A stretch of DNA of 64,000 bases from Aminobacter sp. AP02 (GCF_003148805.1 NZ_QGGX01000009.1:62001-126000), one strand, 5' to 3'. Positions 24,003 to 33,745 are shown, numbered from the stretch's first letter. The notes: a model not told the origin generated them from the letters alone. Program-made: numbers and translations.

Positions 24003-26848
24003 TTCGCCCACTCCTGGCCGTATCGCAATTCTTCGACATGGGGCAGCGCTTCGCCAGGCTGTGCAACAGCGGGGAAATGCGGCTCGCTGACAACAGCCGG
24101 CTCGGCCTTCTCGATACGCACGCGCAGGTCATACCAGGCAGCCTGGCCGGTGATCGGATCGGAATTCGACCAGCGCATTCCGTCGCCCTTGGGCGGTAGA
24201 AGTTCGTGGATCAAGTGATTCATCAGAAAGCCTTTTTTGGCTTCGGGTGCATCCTCGTCGAGCGCCCAGGCGCCTTCGCGTTTCCCGATCGCGTTCCAGG
24301 TCCAGATGGTGCTGGAATTGACCGCCTCCATGCGCGCTATCTCGACTTTGATGCGCCCATGGTGCGAAATCACCCAGACCCAGTCACCGTCGACAAGCCC
24401 GATCTCGTCACAGATCGGCCCCGGCACATAGAGCGGGTTCTTGGTATGGATCTGCCTGAGCCAGGCGTTCATCGAGCCCCAGGAGTGGTACATCGCTGCC
24501 GGGCGCTGGGTGATGGCGTGATAGGGATATTCCTCGCGGCTGACGGCCGCTTCCTCGAACGGTCGATACCACATCGGCAGCGGGTCGAAGGTGGCGAGGA
24601 TGCGCTCGCGATGCGTCTCAGGCGCCACCGGCTCGCGCCGTCCCTCGGCCGAAAGCCGGAATTTCTGCAGCGATTCCTGATAGAGCTGGAATGTCACCGG
24701 CTTAGGCTCGTCGAAAAAGCCCATGCGCACGGCAAAATCCTGGTAGGCCTTGTTGGCGTGCTTGAAGAACTGCGCTTCGAGCGGAATATGCGCCGAAAAG
24801 AACGAGCCGTTTTCGATATAGCGCTTGAGCTGGTCTGGGTTGGCCGCGCCGCGACCCGTGCGAGTGCCATCGCTGCCGCGGAAACCTGCTAGCGGGCCGA
24901 TGCCGGGCCTGCGTTCGTGGCGAACGATGTAGTCGGCATAGTCTTTGTAGAGCGCCTTGCCATGATTGTCGGCGAAGCCCGGCAGCCGTAGCCTCGCACC
25001 GAGATCCAGCAGCACGCTCTGGAAGCCGCGCACGTCGCGGTCGGGCTCGACTACGGGCCAGCGGATGGCATCCTGGACCGCGTCCGGCTCGGAAATCGGC
25101 CGGTCGAGCAGCGAGATGCAGTCGTGACGTTCGAGATAAGTTGTGTCCGGCAGCACGAGGTCGGCATATGCCACCATCTCGGAGGAATAGGCATCGGAAT
25201 AGATGATCTTGGGGATGCGGTACTCGCCAGTAGCCGGGTCCTTGTCTTCCAGCATCTTGATGACGCCGGCCGTGTTCATCGACGAGTTCCAGGCCATGTT
25301 GGCCATGTAGAGGAACATCAGGTCGATCGAATACGGGTCGCCGGCATGCGCGTTGGCGATCACCATGTGCATCAGCCCGTGGGCCGAAATCGGCGCATCC
25401 CAGGAAAACGCCTTGTCGATGCGCATCGGCTGGCCTTGGGCGTCGATCAGCAGGTCCTCCGGTCCTCTGGGAAAACCGAGATGCGGGCCCGAAAGCGGCT
25501 TGTTGGATCCAAAGTGCTCAGCCTTGCCGTGCGGCGTCGGATGCGCCTCGACAGGTTTGGGGTATGGCGGCTCGAAGCGGAAGGCACCGGGGCAATCGAC
25601 AGCACCAATTAGCACTTGCAGCATGTGCAGGGCGCGCGCCGTCTGGAACCCGTTGGAGTGAGCCGAAAGCCCGCGCATGGCGTGAAACGACACAGGCCGC
25701 CCGACGAATGCCTCGTGGCGCTCGCCGTTCATGTCGGTCCAGGGCTGGTCGATCCTGATTGCCTCTTCGAAGGCTACACGCGCGATCTCGGCGGCGAGGC
25801 CGCGGATCACGTCGGCGGATACACCTGTCTCCTGGGCAACTGCCTCAGGTGCATATTGGGGGTCGAGATACTTTTCGGCGAGCAACTGGAATGCCGGTAC
25901 GGCGAAGCGGCCATCCGGCAACTCGACACGGCCTGAAAGTGCTGGGCGCGCGCCTTTCGTTCCGAGAGGCACGACATGTTCGGTCACGGTTTCGAAGACC
26001 TGCGGCTTTCCGTTTTCATCGCGCGCGAAAAGCCCGTGCTCGGCGGAGCCCGGCGCATCGACAACCAGCCAGGTCGCATTGGAATAGCGCACGATGTAGT
26101 CCACATCGATCTTTCGCGCCTTGAGCAGTTCGTGCACGACCGCGAGGATCAGCAGGCCATCGGTTCCCGGACGTATGCCGATCCAGTTGTCGGCGACGGA
26201 CGAATAGCCGGTGCGCACCGGATTGACCGACACGAAGCGAGCGCCGCGCTTCTTGAGCTTCGAGATGCCGATCTTGATCGGGTTGGAATCGTGATCCTCG
26301 GCAACGCCGAACATCACGAACAGCTTTGTCCGGTCCCAATCGGGCGCACCGAACTCCCAGAACGCGCCGCCGATCGTCATGATGCCACCGGCCGCCATGT
26401 TGACGGAGCAAAAGCCGCCATGCGCCGCATAGTTAGGCGTGCCGAACTGCTGCGCCCAGAAGCCGGTCAGCGACTGCGACTGGTCGCGCCCGGTGAAAAA
26501 GGCAAGCTTCTTCGGATCGGCCTGACGGACGCCGTCGAGCCAGCCGGTGGCGAGCGCCAGCGCCTCGTCCCAGGAAATCTCCTTGAATTCGCCCGAACCG
26601 CGCGGCCCGGTCCTGAGCAGCGGGGCCTTGAGCCGTGCTGGGGCGTAATGCTGCATGATGCCGGCCGAGCCCTTGGCGCACAGGACGCCGCGATTGACTG
26701 GGTGGTCGCGGTTGCCTTCGATGTAGCGGACCTTGCCGTCCTTGATGTGGACATCGATGCCGCAGCGGCACGCGCACATGTAGCAGGTGGTCTTGCGGAC
26801 CTCGTCGGATACCGGCTCCGAAAGCGCTACCTGCGGTTCTGACTTCAT
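23999..26848 (-). CDS. soeA: Molybdopterin oxidoreductase, probable sulfite dehydrogenase SoeA
   Basis: 949-residue catalytic subunit of the DMSO-reductase superfamily binding bis-MGD and one [4Fe-4S]. The FS0 cysteines are C22, C25, C29 and C57 (CYMCACRC...LCAKG). Cys147 in GGFCSVN is the likely Mo ligand. Other landmarks are FVSVNPVRTGYSS, LVLPDTTYLERHD and the C-terminal MGD-binding NSDPITGQAAWYD. There is no Tat signal, so the active site is cytoplasmic. Length, gene order and lack of export match SoeA, which oxidises sulfite to sulfate and feeds the quinone pool; substrate assignment is from family resemblance only. A TauE/SafE-type sulfite exporter homologue is about 11 kb away. Confidence 0.75.
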   Translation of the reverse strand: MKSEPQVALSEPVSDEVRKTTCYMCACRCGIDVHIKDGKVRYIEGNRDHPVNRGVLCAKGSAGIMQHYAPARLKAPLLRTGPRGSGEFKEISWDEALALATGWLDGVRQADPKKLAFFTGRDQSQSLTGFWAQQFGTPNYAAHGGFCSVNMAAGGIMTIGGAFWEFGAPDWDRTKLFVMFGVAEDHDSNPIKIGISKLKKRGARFVSVNPVRTGYSSVADNWIGIRPGTDGLLILAVVHELLKARKIDVDYIVRYSNATWLVVDAPGSAEHGLFARDENGKPQVFETVTEHVVPLGTKGARPALSGRVELPDGRFAVPAFQLLAEKYLDPQYAPEAVAQETGVSADVIRGLAAEIARVAFEEAIRIDQPWTDMNGERHEAFVGRPVSFHAMRGLSAHSNGFQTARALHMLQVLIGAVDCPGAFRFEPPYPKPVEAHPTPHGKAEHFGSNKPLSGPHLGFPRGPEDLLIDAQGQPMRIDKAFSWDAPISAHGLMHMVIANAHAGDPYSIDLMFLYMANMAWNSSMNTAGVIKMLEDKDPATGEYRIPKIIYSDAYSSEMVAYADLVLPDTTYLERHDCISLLDRPISEPDAVQDAIRWPVVEPDRDVRGFQSVLLDLGARLRLPGFADNHGKALYKDYADYIVRHERRPGIGPLAGFRGSDGTRTGRGAANPDQLKRYIENGSFFSAHIPLEAQFFKHANKAYQDFAVRMGFFDEPKPVTFQLYQESLQKFRLSAEGRREPVAPETHRERILATFDPLPMWYRPFEEAAVSREEYPYHAITQRPAAMYHSWGSMNAWLRQIHTKNPLYVPGPICDEIGLVDGDWVWVISHHGRIKVEIARMEAVNSSTIWTWNAIGKREGAWALDEDAPEAKKGFLMNHLIHELLPPKGDGMRWSNSDPITGQAAWYDLRVRIEKAEPAVVSEPHFPAVAQPGEALPHVEELRYGQEWAK

Positions 26849-27316
26849 CCGGCGAACTCCCTGAGGACGAGTCCTACCGAGGCACCGGCTGAAAGGAAAT
26901 GCCCTGAATTGGCAGTCTACGGCAAAATTTATCTATGCATGGAAAGGAACTTGGTTCGAACGGCTAAGGTGCCACCAGATGTAGAAAAACCGGGGAATCC
27001 CCACTCCCCGGTTTTTCCTATGCCCGTCACCCCGTCTAACAATTCAGATCAGCAACAAAATAGCTGGGCGGTTTGCCATATGCGGCACTCAAGCCAGCGG
27101 TATGAAACTGCCATCAACAAGCCTGGGTACATTAGCAGCGGCTTTAGTCTCCGGGTATGATTTACAACCCTTCCTGCTGCTTGCGAGCCGCGTTTCACCG
27201 CTGAAGTGATACAAATCCGCAACAGAATTGCCGTTGCGTCACTTGAAAAGCGGAAATGAGGAAGCGATCGCGACCAAAAGCACACTCGGCGAGCAAGTGG
27301 ATGAGTGACCGCCCTG
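26849..27316. other. 468-base gap with one strong hairpin and no convincing gene
   Basis: The left end is the soeA promoter region. The only open frame (26909-27160, plus) has no ribosome site and no protein-like composition. The rest, 27017-27316, shows no clear ORF, repeat or RNA motif beyond the terminator listed separately. Confidence 0.6.
26985..27016. terminator. Bidirectional terminator hairpin in the soeA-ldt gap
   Basis: Stem aaaaaccgggga (26985-26996) pairs perfectly with tccccggttttt (27005-27016) across an 8-base loop. T-runs exist on both strands, so it works in either direction. No annotated gene ends close by: the L,D-transpeptidase stop is 300 bases to the right, and soeA starts to the left. 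It may end a long 3' tail or a small RNA. Confidence 0.85.
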
Positions 27317-27733
27317 CTATTTAGTGACCACGATTCGCGTCTTGCTAGGTCCAACTTCCTTGACCAGCGCGTAGAATGCGGCGGCGTTGGCGATCCGCAA
27401 CCGTACGCAACCATGCGATGCCGGGCGGCCGAGCTGCTTGACTGCGCCGGTGCCGTGGATCGCGTAGCCACCATAGTAGAAGACCGAATAGGGCATCGGC
27501 GAGTTTTCGTATTTGCTCGAGTACCACATTCGGCTGAGCCGCTTGGGCCGCCAACTGCCGCGCGGCGTGACGTATCCTCTGCGTGCCGTCGATACCGGCC
27601 ACTGGTGGAGCACGCGACCGACGGTCATGGTCTGCGTCGAGACGTTGATCCTTGCGACAAGGGCATCGGCGAATGCTGCGGAGGGGACACGGGCGAAGGC
27701 CAATGTCGCGGCGATGAAGAGCGCTTTGTGCAT
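27317..27733 (-). CDS. L,D-transpeptidase (YkuD domain), exported
   Basis: 138-residue exported peptidoglycan cross-linking enzyme. The signal peptide ends near SAAFA; the YkuD domain follows with YAIHGTG (His93) and the catalytic signature SHGCVRL (Cys109). Such enzymes make 3-3 cross-links, or attach outer-membrane proteins to peptidoglycan, using the Cys nucleophile. The basic stretch RRGYVTPRGSWRPKRLSRMWYSS is the usual substrate loop. It stands alone, with its promoter region shared with the divergent amine oxidase operon. Confidence 0.9.
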   Translation of the reverse strand: MHKALFIAATLAFARVPSAAFADALVARINVSTQTMTVGRVLHQWPVSTARRGYVTPRGSWRPKRLSRMWYSSKYENSPMPYSVFYYGGYAIHGTGAVKQLGRPASHGCVRLRIANAAAFYALVKEVGPSKTRIVVTK

Positions 27734-27924
27734 TCTTTCCTACACTCCCCAATGAGGAAACCTATGCCCGCCCAAATCAGGATGGGATCATGAAAAGATG
27801 CACGGCTGGTAAATTGAACGTGTAAGCTTAAACCCGCGCGCATACACCACCTGTGATGGAAACGGCATTTCGCCGGCTTCAAAGTGGCCCAAACCACCTC
27901 CCCGCGTCCTCCGCTCTGGCCCAG

Positions 27925-27952
27925 TTGACTTGCCCCCTCTCGGGCATAGGTT
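27925..27952 (+). promoter_or_regulatory. Candidate sigma70-type promoter of the amine oxidase operon
   Basis: TTGACT (27925-27930), a 16-base spacer and TAGGTT (27947-27952), about 90 bases before the oxidase start. The remaining part of the 307-base gap 27734-28040 shows no gene. Confidence 0.45.
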
Positions 27953-28040
27953 AGCTCGTGCAGCTGGAGCTACGTTCCATGGTGCTCCAGAGCGACAACG
28001 TGCGGCCGTGAGCGGACCGTCGCCCGGAGGATCGAAAATC

Positions 28041-29642
28041 ATGCAACAATCCCAGTATTTTACCGGTATGAGCAGGCGAAACCTGCTGTCGTTGATCGGC
28101 CTGACGGCCGGTACAGCGGCGATGTATCAGGCGATGACCAGCCTCGGTCTCGCGGTTGAGTCAGGCTACAAGGGGCCGGTCAAGCTAGAGGGTGACCCAA
28201 AGGGCGCAACCGTGCTGATCTTGGGTGCGGGCCTGGCTGGCATGACGGCCGCACTCGAGCTTCGCCAGGTCGGCTACAAGGTAAAGATCCTCGAATACAA
28301 CAAGAGGTCAGGTGGGCGAAACTGGACGCTGCGCGGCGGCGACACCTACACCGAGCTTGGTGGGGCGACGCAGAAGTGCGAATTCGATGAAGGCCTCTAC
28401 ATCAATCCCGGCCCGTGGCGCATTCCCTACCATCATAACGGCCTATTGGCCTATTGCCGTCGCCTCGGTGTCACCCTCGAGCCATTCCAGCAGCTTAACC
28501 ACAACGCCTTTTTGCATTCGTCCAAGGCGTTCGGCGGCAAGCCGCAGCGTGTCCGCGACATCAAGATCGACTTCCAGGGCCATGTCTCGGAATTGCTGGC
28601 CAAGATTGCCCACACCGGCAAGCTCGAAGGCGGCGTCACCAAGGAAGACCAGGAGATGTTGGTCGAGGCGCTGCGCTCCTGGGGCGCGCTCGACAAGGAC
28701 TATGCCTATACCAAGAGTGTCGCGACCTCTGAATTCCGCGGCTTTGCCCAGGACCCCGGTGGCGGCCTGGGCGGCGCGCCAGTTCCGAGCGAGCCTATCG
28801 CGCTTGCCGACATCTTGAGTTCAGGCCTGTGGGGTAGCCTCGCCAATTTCTCGCTCTATGAGTTCCAGACGACCATGTTCCAACCGGTCGGCGGCATCGA
28901 CATGATCGGCAAGGCATTCACCAAGGAAGTCGGCGACCTCATCACCTACAATTCCAAGGTCTCCAAGATCCATCAGGACGACAAGGGTGTCACCGTCACC
29001 TATGAGGACGTGACCAATCCCGGCGCAATGAAGGAAGAGAAAGCCGACTGGTGCATCTGCACCATCCCGCTGACCATTCTCAGCCAGATTGAGATCAATG
29101 TCGGCGCCCCGATGCAGGCTGCGATCGAGGCCGTGCCATACGCCTCATCGGTAAAGGTCGGCCTGCAATTCAAGCGCCGTTTCTGGGAGCAGGACGAACT
29201 GATCTTTGGCGGTGTCAGCTATACGGACCTGCCAATCACCCAGATTTCGTATCCGAGCACCAGTTTCAACACCAACGGCAAGGGCGTATTGCTCGGCGCC
29301 TACACCTGGAACGGTCCGCACTCCTACGAGTTCACCTCAATGGTACCGGAAGAGCGCGTCAGGCGCGCCGTCGAATATGGCACGATGATCCATCCGCAAT
29401 ACAAGGACGAGTTCGAGAACGGCATCTCGATGGCCTGGCACCGCTCGCCCTTCACGCTTGGCTGCGCCGGCGACTGGACCGAGGAAGCACGCAAGGAGCA
29501 CTACGACAATCTCTGCCAGATCGATGGCCGCATCGTGCTCGCTGGCGAGCACGCCTCTTACATCCCTGCGTGGATGGAGGGCGCGATCCTGTCGTCGCTC
29601 GATGCGATCACCAGGCTGCATCAGCGCGTCGTGACGGGATGA
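28041..29642 (+). CDS. Tat-exported FAD-dependent amine oxidase/dehydrogenase
   Basis: 533-residue flavin amine oxidase (MAO/L-amino-acid-oxidase superfamily) that converts an amine to an imine. A twin-arginine motif, SRRNLLSLIG at 11-20, indicates folded export to the periplasm. FAD binding is seen in LILGAGLAGMTAALEL (GxGxxG at 62-67), then RSGGRNWTLRGG, and the C-terminal AGEHASYIPAWMEGAILSS. GGAGG lies 10 bases before the ATG at 28041; the frame open to 27930 has no support. The next genes encode a secreted cytochrome c and a secreted RidA, so electrons may go to cytochrome c rather than O2, as with NicA2 and CycN in Pseudomonas. The substrate is unknown. Confidence 0.85.
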   Translation: MQQSQYFTGMSRRNLLSLIGLTAGTAAMYQAMTSLGLAVESGYKGPVKLEGDPKGATVLILGAGLAGMTAALELRQVGYKVKILEYNKRSGGRNWTLRGGDTYTELGGATQKCEFDEGLYINPGPWRIPYHHNGLLAYCRRLGVTLEPFQQLNHNAFLHSSKAFGGKPQRVRDIKIDFQGHVSELLAKIAHTGKLEGGVTKEDQEMLVEALRSWGALDKDYAYTKSVATSEFRGFAQDPGGGLGGAPVPSEPIALADILSSGLWGSLANFSLYEFQTTMFQPVGGIDMIGKAFTKEVGDLITYNSKVSKIHQDDKGVTVTYEDVTNPGAMKEEKADWCICTIPLTILSQIEINVGAPMQAAIEAVPYASSVKVGLQFKRRFWEQDELIFGGVSYTDLPITQISYPSTSFNTNGKGVLLGAYTWNGPHSYEFTSMVPEERVRRAVEYGTMIHPQYKDEFENGISMAWHRSPFTLGCAGDWTEEARKEHYDNLCQIDGRIVLAGEHASYIPAWMEGAILSSLDAITRLHQRVVTG

Positions 29643-29692
29643 CGGAGATGTCCGTCCATCCCTCAACCCTCGTTATCGCAAGGCATGTCGAC

Positions 29693-30106
29693 ATGACCCA
29701 GCAATCCAAGCGTTCACTCGGCCTCATCGCCGCCACAGCGTTCTTCACTGCATACTCGGCCGCCGGAGCCCTCGCAGACTCGGCGGGCGCGACCTTCAGC
29801 GACGGTGACAAGTTTTCTGAAAAGACAGGCCAGGAACTTTATACCAACGTCTGCCAGGCCTGCCACATGGACAAGGGACAAGGTGCGGTTGGCGCCGGCA
29901 AGTACCCGGCACTCGCCAAGAACGCGAACCTGGAATCCGGAGGCTATCCCATCTACGTCATCGTGCATGGCCAAAAAGGCATGCCCCCGGTCGGCAGTAT
30001 GATGAGCGACGACCAGGTGGCCGCGGTCGTGAATTATGTCCGGACCAATTTCGGCAACGACTACAAGGATGCGGTGACGGCGGAAGACGTCGCCGGCGCA
30101 CGCTGA
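29693..30106 (+). CDS. Secreted mono-haem cytochrome c
   Basis: 137 residues with a signal peptide ending AAGALA and one c-haem site, CQACH at 54-58; KGMPPVGSMMSDDQV supplies the axial Met. It is a small class I cytochrome c. ATGs at 29639 (overlapping the oxidase stop as ATGA) and 29648 are also in frame, but 29693 puts the start directly on the signal peptide, with AAGG 9 bases ahead. Its position directly behind the flavoenzyme makes it the likely electron acceptor, passing electrons on to a terminal oxidase. Confidence 0.86.
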   Translation: MTQQSKRSLGLIAATAFFTAYSAAGALADSAGATFSDGDKFSEKTGQELYTNVCQACHMDKGQGAVGAGKYPALAKNANLESGGYPIYVIVHGQKGMPPVGSMMSDDQVAAVVNYVRTNFGNDYKDAVTAEDVAGAR

Positions 30107-30230
30107 CACATCCTCGTCGAATGGCAATGATGCACGAATCCAACGGCTTGGAGCGATTGCCCTAAGCACCGTCGCGGCCGGCACTTGCTGCCGGCCGCAC
30201 CAATCCCATGCGGCAAAGAAGGAGTAGAAG

Positions 30231-30731
30231 ATGACAAAGATGCGGATCGGCGCCGCCACGCTTGTGGCCGGCCTTTTCGTCACCTGCAGCGCGATGGCCC
30301 AAGACGTCGTGCGCCACAGGATTCCGAATTCCGACTTCCCGATAGCCCAGGCCGTCGAAGTGCCGGCTGGCAAGACGACTGTCTATGTCAGCGGCGCAGT
30401 ACCTTCGGTCATCGACGAGAAGGCTGAAAAAGGCAGCATCGCAGCCTATGGCAACACCAAGACCCAGACGGAAACGGTGTTCAAGTCCATCGAAAAGACA
30501 CTCGACGGTCTCGGCCTCAAGATGGGTGACGTGATCAAGATGCAGGTCTTCCTCGTTGGCGACCCTGAAAAGGGCGGCAAGATGGATTTTGCCGGCTTCA
30601 TGGAGGGCTACGTCAAGTTCTTCGGCACCAAGGAGCAGCCCAACCTGCCGTCGCGTTCGGTGATGCAGGTTGCCGCCCTTGCCGCTCCGGGCTGGCTGGT
30701 CGAAATCGAAGTCACCGCCGTTCGCCCCTGA
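30231..30731 (+). CDS. Exported RidA-family imine deaminase
   Basis: 166 residues. The N-terminus MRIGAATLVAGLFVTCSAMAQ is a signal peptide cut after AMA, unusual for RidA, which normally works in the cytosol. The mature part is a full YjgF/YER057c domain, with VYVSGAVPS, QTETVFKSIEKTLDGLGLKMGDVIKMQVFL and the catalytic Arg142 in LPSRSVMQVAAL (equivalent to Arg105 of E. coli RidA). It should hydrolyse reactive imines or enamines to ketone and ammonia. AAGGAG sits ideally before the ATG. With the Tat amine oxidase upstream it fits release of ammonia in the periplasm. Confidence 0.88.
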   Translation: MTKMRIGAATLVAGLFVTCSAMAQDVVRHRIPNSDFPIAQAVEVPAGKTTVYVSGAVPSVIDEKAEKGSIAAYGNTKTQTETVFKSIEKTLDGLGLKMGDVIKMQVFLVGDPEKGGKMDFAGFMEGYVKFFGTKEQPNLPSRSVMQVAALAAPGWLVEIEVTAVRP

Positions 30732-30845
30732 TCGGATCGGGTCTCGCAGGCTGCCCGAAAGCGGACGGCCTGCGCGCTCGACACGGATGGACGGATGCGC
30801 AAGACTGGCGGTCGATCCGGGGCAGAAGTGAATCGTGTCCACCGC

Positions 30846-32126
30846 ATGTATGACAAGCTTTTCAAGACCATAGACGACCGGCGTGAAGAACTGGCCGAAC
30901 TGACGGCACAGCTGATCCGCTTTCCGACCATCAATCCGCCTGGAGATGCCTATCGTCCTTGCGCCGAATTCCTCGGTGAGCGGCTGGCCAAGCGCGGTTT
31001 CGGCATTGAATACATACGCGCCGAGGGCACGCCTGGCGACACGGACCGCTATCCGCGTATCAACGTCGTCGCCCGTTTCGATGGCAGGTCGCGGGGCCAG
31101 ACTGTGCATTTCAACTCACACATAGATGTCGTGGAGGCGGGCGAAGGCTGGTCGGTCGATCCGTTTGCCGGCATCATCCGCGACGGTCGTGTCTATGGCC
31201 GTGGCGCTTGCGACATGAAAGGCGGACTCGCCGCCTCGATCATTGCCGCCGAAGCCTTCATGGACGTGAACCCCGACTTTCCCGGTGCCATCGAGATTTC
31301 TGGCACAGTCGACGAAGAATCCGGCGGTTTCGGCGGCGTCGCCTATCTCGCAGGCAAGGGCTATTTCTCGAAACCCAAGGTCGACCACGTCATCATCCCC
31401 GAACCACTCAACAAGGATCGCATCTGCCTTGGCCATCGTGGCGTCTGGTGGGCCGAGATCGAAACCAAGGGCGAGATCGCACACGGCTCGATGCCCTTCC
31501 TCGGCGATTGCGCGGTGCGCCACATGGGCGCGGTGCTGGAGGCCTTCGAGCGAGAGTTGTTTCCCGCACTCGACCGCAAGACGACGCGGATGCCGGTCGT
31601 GCCTGAGGGTGCGCGGCGATCGACCATGAACATCAATTCGATCCATGGCGGACAGACCGACGATTTCCGCCCGGGTCTGCCCTCGCCCAACGTGCCCGAT
31701 TCGTGCCGGCTGACCATCGACCGTCGCTTCTTGCTCGAAGAAAACATCGTTGACGTGAAGGGCGAGGTGACCAGCATTCTCGAGCGCCTGAAGCGCGAGC
31801 GCAAGAAATTCGACTACGAGATTCACGACATCATGGAGGTGCAGCCGTTGATGACCGAGCGCGATGCGCCGGTAGCGTCTGCAGTCGCCAAGGGCATTCG
31901 CGAGATTTTCGGCAAGGAGCCGGAATATGTCATCTCGCCCGGAACCTACGACCAGAAACATGTCGCCCGAATAGGCCATTTGTACGATTGTATCGCTTAC
32001 GGCCCAGGTATTCTCGACCTCGCCCACCGGCCTGACGAGTGGGTTGGCATCGACGACATGGTGCAATCGGCAAAGGTCATGGCAATCGGCCTCGACATAT
32101 TGCTGCGCGGCCAGTTCAACGGCTGA
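30846..32126 (+). CDS. M20-family amidohydrolase (ArgE/DapE/acetylornithine deacetylase-like)
   Basis: 426-residue cytosolic metallohydrolase. Metal-binding residues are visible: His92-x-Asp94 in FNSHIDVVEAGEGW, the bridging Asp in YGRGACDMKGG, the catalytic Glu pair in TVDEESGG, and a late His in ILDLAHRPDEW. It cleaves an N-acyl or peptide bond; the ArgE/DapE group covers succinyl-diaminopimelate, N-acetyl and dipeptide substrates. The frame is open to an upstream ATG at 30795 (443 residues); I prefer 30846 from family length. Lying between the amine module and a peptide importer, it probably acts on the imported compound. Confidence 0.83.
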   Translation: MYDKLFKTIDDRREELAELTAQLIRFPTINPPGDAYRPCAEFLGERLAKRGFGIEYIRAEGTPGDTDRYPRINVVARFDGRSRGQTVHFNSHIDVVEAGEGWSVDPFAGIIRDGRVYGRGACDMKGGLAASIIAAEAFMDVNPDFPGAIEISGTVDEESGGFGGVAYLAGKGYFSKPKVDHVIIPEPLNKDRICLGHRGVWWAEIETKGEIAHGSMPFLGDCAVRHMGAVLEAFERELFPALDRKTTRMPVVPEGARRSTMNINSIHGGQTDDFRPGLPSPNVPDSCRLTIDRRFLLEENIVDVKGEVTSILERLKRERKKFDYEIHDIMEVQPLMTERDAPVASAVAKGIREIFGKEPEYVISPGTYDQKHVARIGHLYDCIAYGPGILDLAHRPDEWVGIDDMVQSAKVMAIGLDILLRGQFNG

Positions 32127-32263
32127 ACGGACAAGCAACGCTAGCTCGACCGGTTAGGAAATTCATTTCGGCAGCACCGCTGCAGTTGCAACAAACTTGA
32201 TTTACTCGGCCGGAAAATAGCGCTTCTATCCGGCACGTCGAAGTTGAGCGGGGAGAGTTGAGA

Positions 32264-33745
32264 ATGAAGCATTGGAAAACCGTCGTGACGGCCGCGGCAT
32301 TTGCCTTGGCATCCAGCACCGCCGCAATGGCCGCCCGCACCGACCTGGTGCTCGGCATGCCACTTGAACCGCCTCATCTCGACCCGACAGCAGGTGCGGC
32401 AGCCGCCATCGACGAAGTGCTTTATGCCAATGTCTTCGAGGGCCTGACCCGCATCGGCTCGCGCGGCGAGGTGCTACCTGATCTCGCCGAGAGCTGGACC
32501 ATTTCCGACGACGGCAAGGTCTATACGTTCAAGCTGCACACCGGCGTGAAATTCCACGACGGCAGCGACTTTGACGCTTCGGACGTGAAGTTCTCGCTCG
32601 ACCGCGCTCGCGGCGAAAACTCGGTCAATGCGCAAAAGGGCCTGTTTGCGGCGATCGACACCGTGGAGGTCGTCGACCCAAGCACCGTCAAGGTGACGCT
32701 GAAGAACCCGCTCGGCTCGTTCCTGTACAATCTCGGCTGGGGCGACGCGGTGATCGTGGCGCCCGATAGCGCCGACACCAACAAGGAAAAGCCCATCGGC
32801 ACCGGCCCGTTCAAGTTCCAGAACTGGGCCAAGGGCTCGTCGATCACGCTGGTCAAGGCCGATGGTTACTGGGGCGATCCTATCGCGCTCGACAAGGCCG
32901 AATTCCGCATCATCCCGGATGCGGCCGCAGCGATCCCTGCTTTGCTGTCCGGCGACGTGCAGGCGCTGCCCAATTTCGCGCTCGGCGATGCGCTCGCCCA
33001 GGTCAAGGCCGACCCGCGCTTCAAGGTCGTCATCGGCACGACCGAAGGCGAAACGGTGCTCGCCACCAACAACAAGCGCCCGCCCTTCGACAAACTCAAG
33101 GTGCGTCAGGCAATCGCGCATGCCATCGACCGCAAGGCGCTCATCGATGGCGCCACTGGCGGCCTCGGCACGCCGATCGGCTCGCATTTTGCCCCACATA
33201 ACCCGGCCTATGTCGACTTGACCGGTACTTATCCGCATGACCTCGCCAAGGCCAAGGAACTGCTCAAGGAAGCGGGCCTTCCCGACGGCTTCAAGGCTAC
33301 GTTGAAACTGCCGCCGGTCGGCTATGCCCGCCAGGGCGGCGAGATCATCGCCTCGCAGCTGCGCGAGATTGGCGTCGACCTGCAGATCATTCCTGTCGAG
33401 TGGGCCGATTGGCTCAAGCAGGTGTTCACCGACAAGGACTACGACCTGTCGATCGTCTCGCACACCGAGCCCAACGACATCGATATCTACGCTCGCAAGG
33501 ACTATTACTTCAATTACGACAACCCCGCCTTCAACAAGGTTATCGACGAGCTCAACCTGACCTCGGACGAGACGAAGCGTACCGAGCTTTACAAGCAGGC
33601 TCAGACGATTCTTGCCGACGACGCCGTCAATGGCTTCCTCTTCGAGCTGCCTAAGGTTGGCATCTGGGACGCCAAGGTCGAGGGTCTGTGGGAGAATTCG
33701 CCCATCCAGGCCAATGACCTGACCAAGGTGAAGTGGGCTGATTGA
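32264..33745 (+). CDS. Peptide-type ABC transporter substrate-binding protein (SBP_bac_5)
   Basis: 493-residue periplasmic binding protein of the DppA/OppA class. The signal peptide ends SSTAAMA; mature sequence begins around RTDLVLGMPLEPPHLDP, with ANVFEGLTRIGSRGEVLPDLAESW and the KKPPFDKLKVRQAIAHAIDRKAL-type segment near the middle. The ATG at 32264 has GGGAG upstream; a TTG two codons earlier is ignored. It heads a four-gene importer, starting 137 bases after the M20 gene. The ligand could be a peptide, an acylated amino acid or another amine conjugate. Confidence 0.9.
   Translation: MKHWKTVVTAAAFALASSTAAMAARTDLVLGMPLEPPHLDPTAGAAAAIDEVLYANVFEGLTRIGSRGEVLPDLAESWTISDDGKVYTFKLHTGVKFHDGSDFDASDVKFSLDRARGENSVNAQKGLFAAIDTVEVVDPSTVKVTLKNPLGSFLYNLGWGDAVIVAPDSADTNKEKPIGTGPFKFQNWAKGSSITLVKADGYWGDPIALDKAEFRIIPDAAAAIPALLSGDVQALPNFALGDALAQVKADPRFKVVIGTTEGETVLATNNKRPPFDKLKVRQAIAHAIDRKALIDGATGGLGTPIGSHFAPHNPAYVDLTGTYPHDLAKAKELLKEAGLPDGFKATLKLPPVGYARQGGEIIASQLREIGVDLQIIPVEWADWLKQVFTDKDYDLSIVSHTEPNDIDIYARKDYYFNYDNPAFNKVIDELNLTSDETKRTELYKQAQTILADDAVNGFLFELPKVGIWDAKVEGLWENSPIQANDLTKVKWAD

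Noticed and set aside
26909-27160. 83-codon plus-strand frame in the soeA-ldt gap
   Set aside because: No ribosome site, runs through the terminator hairpin, no recognisable features.
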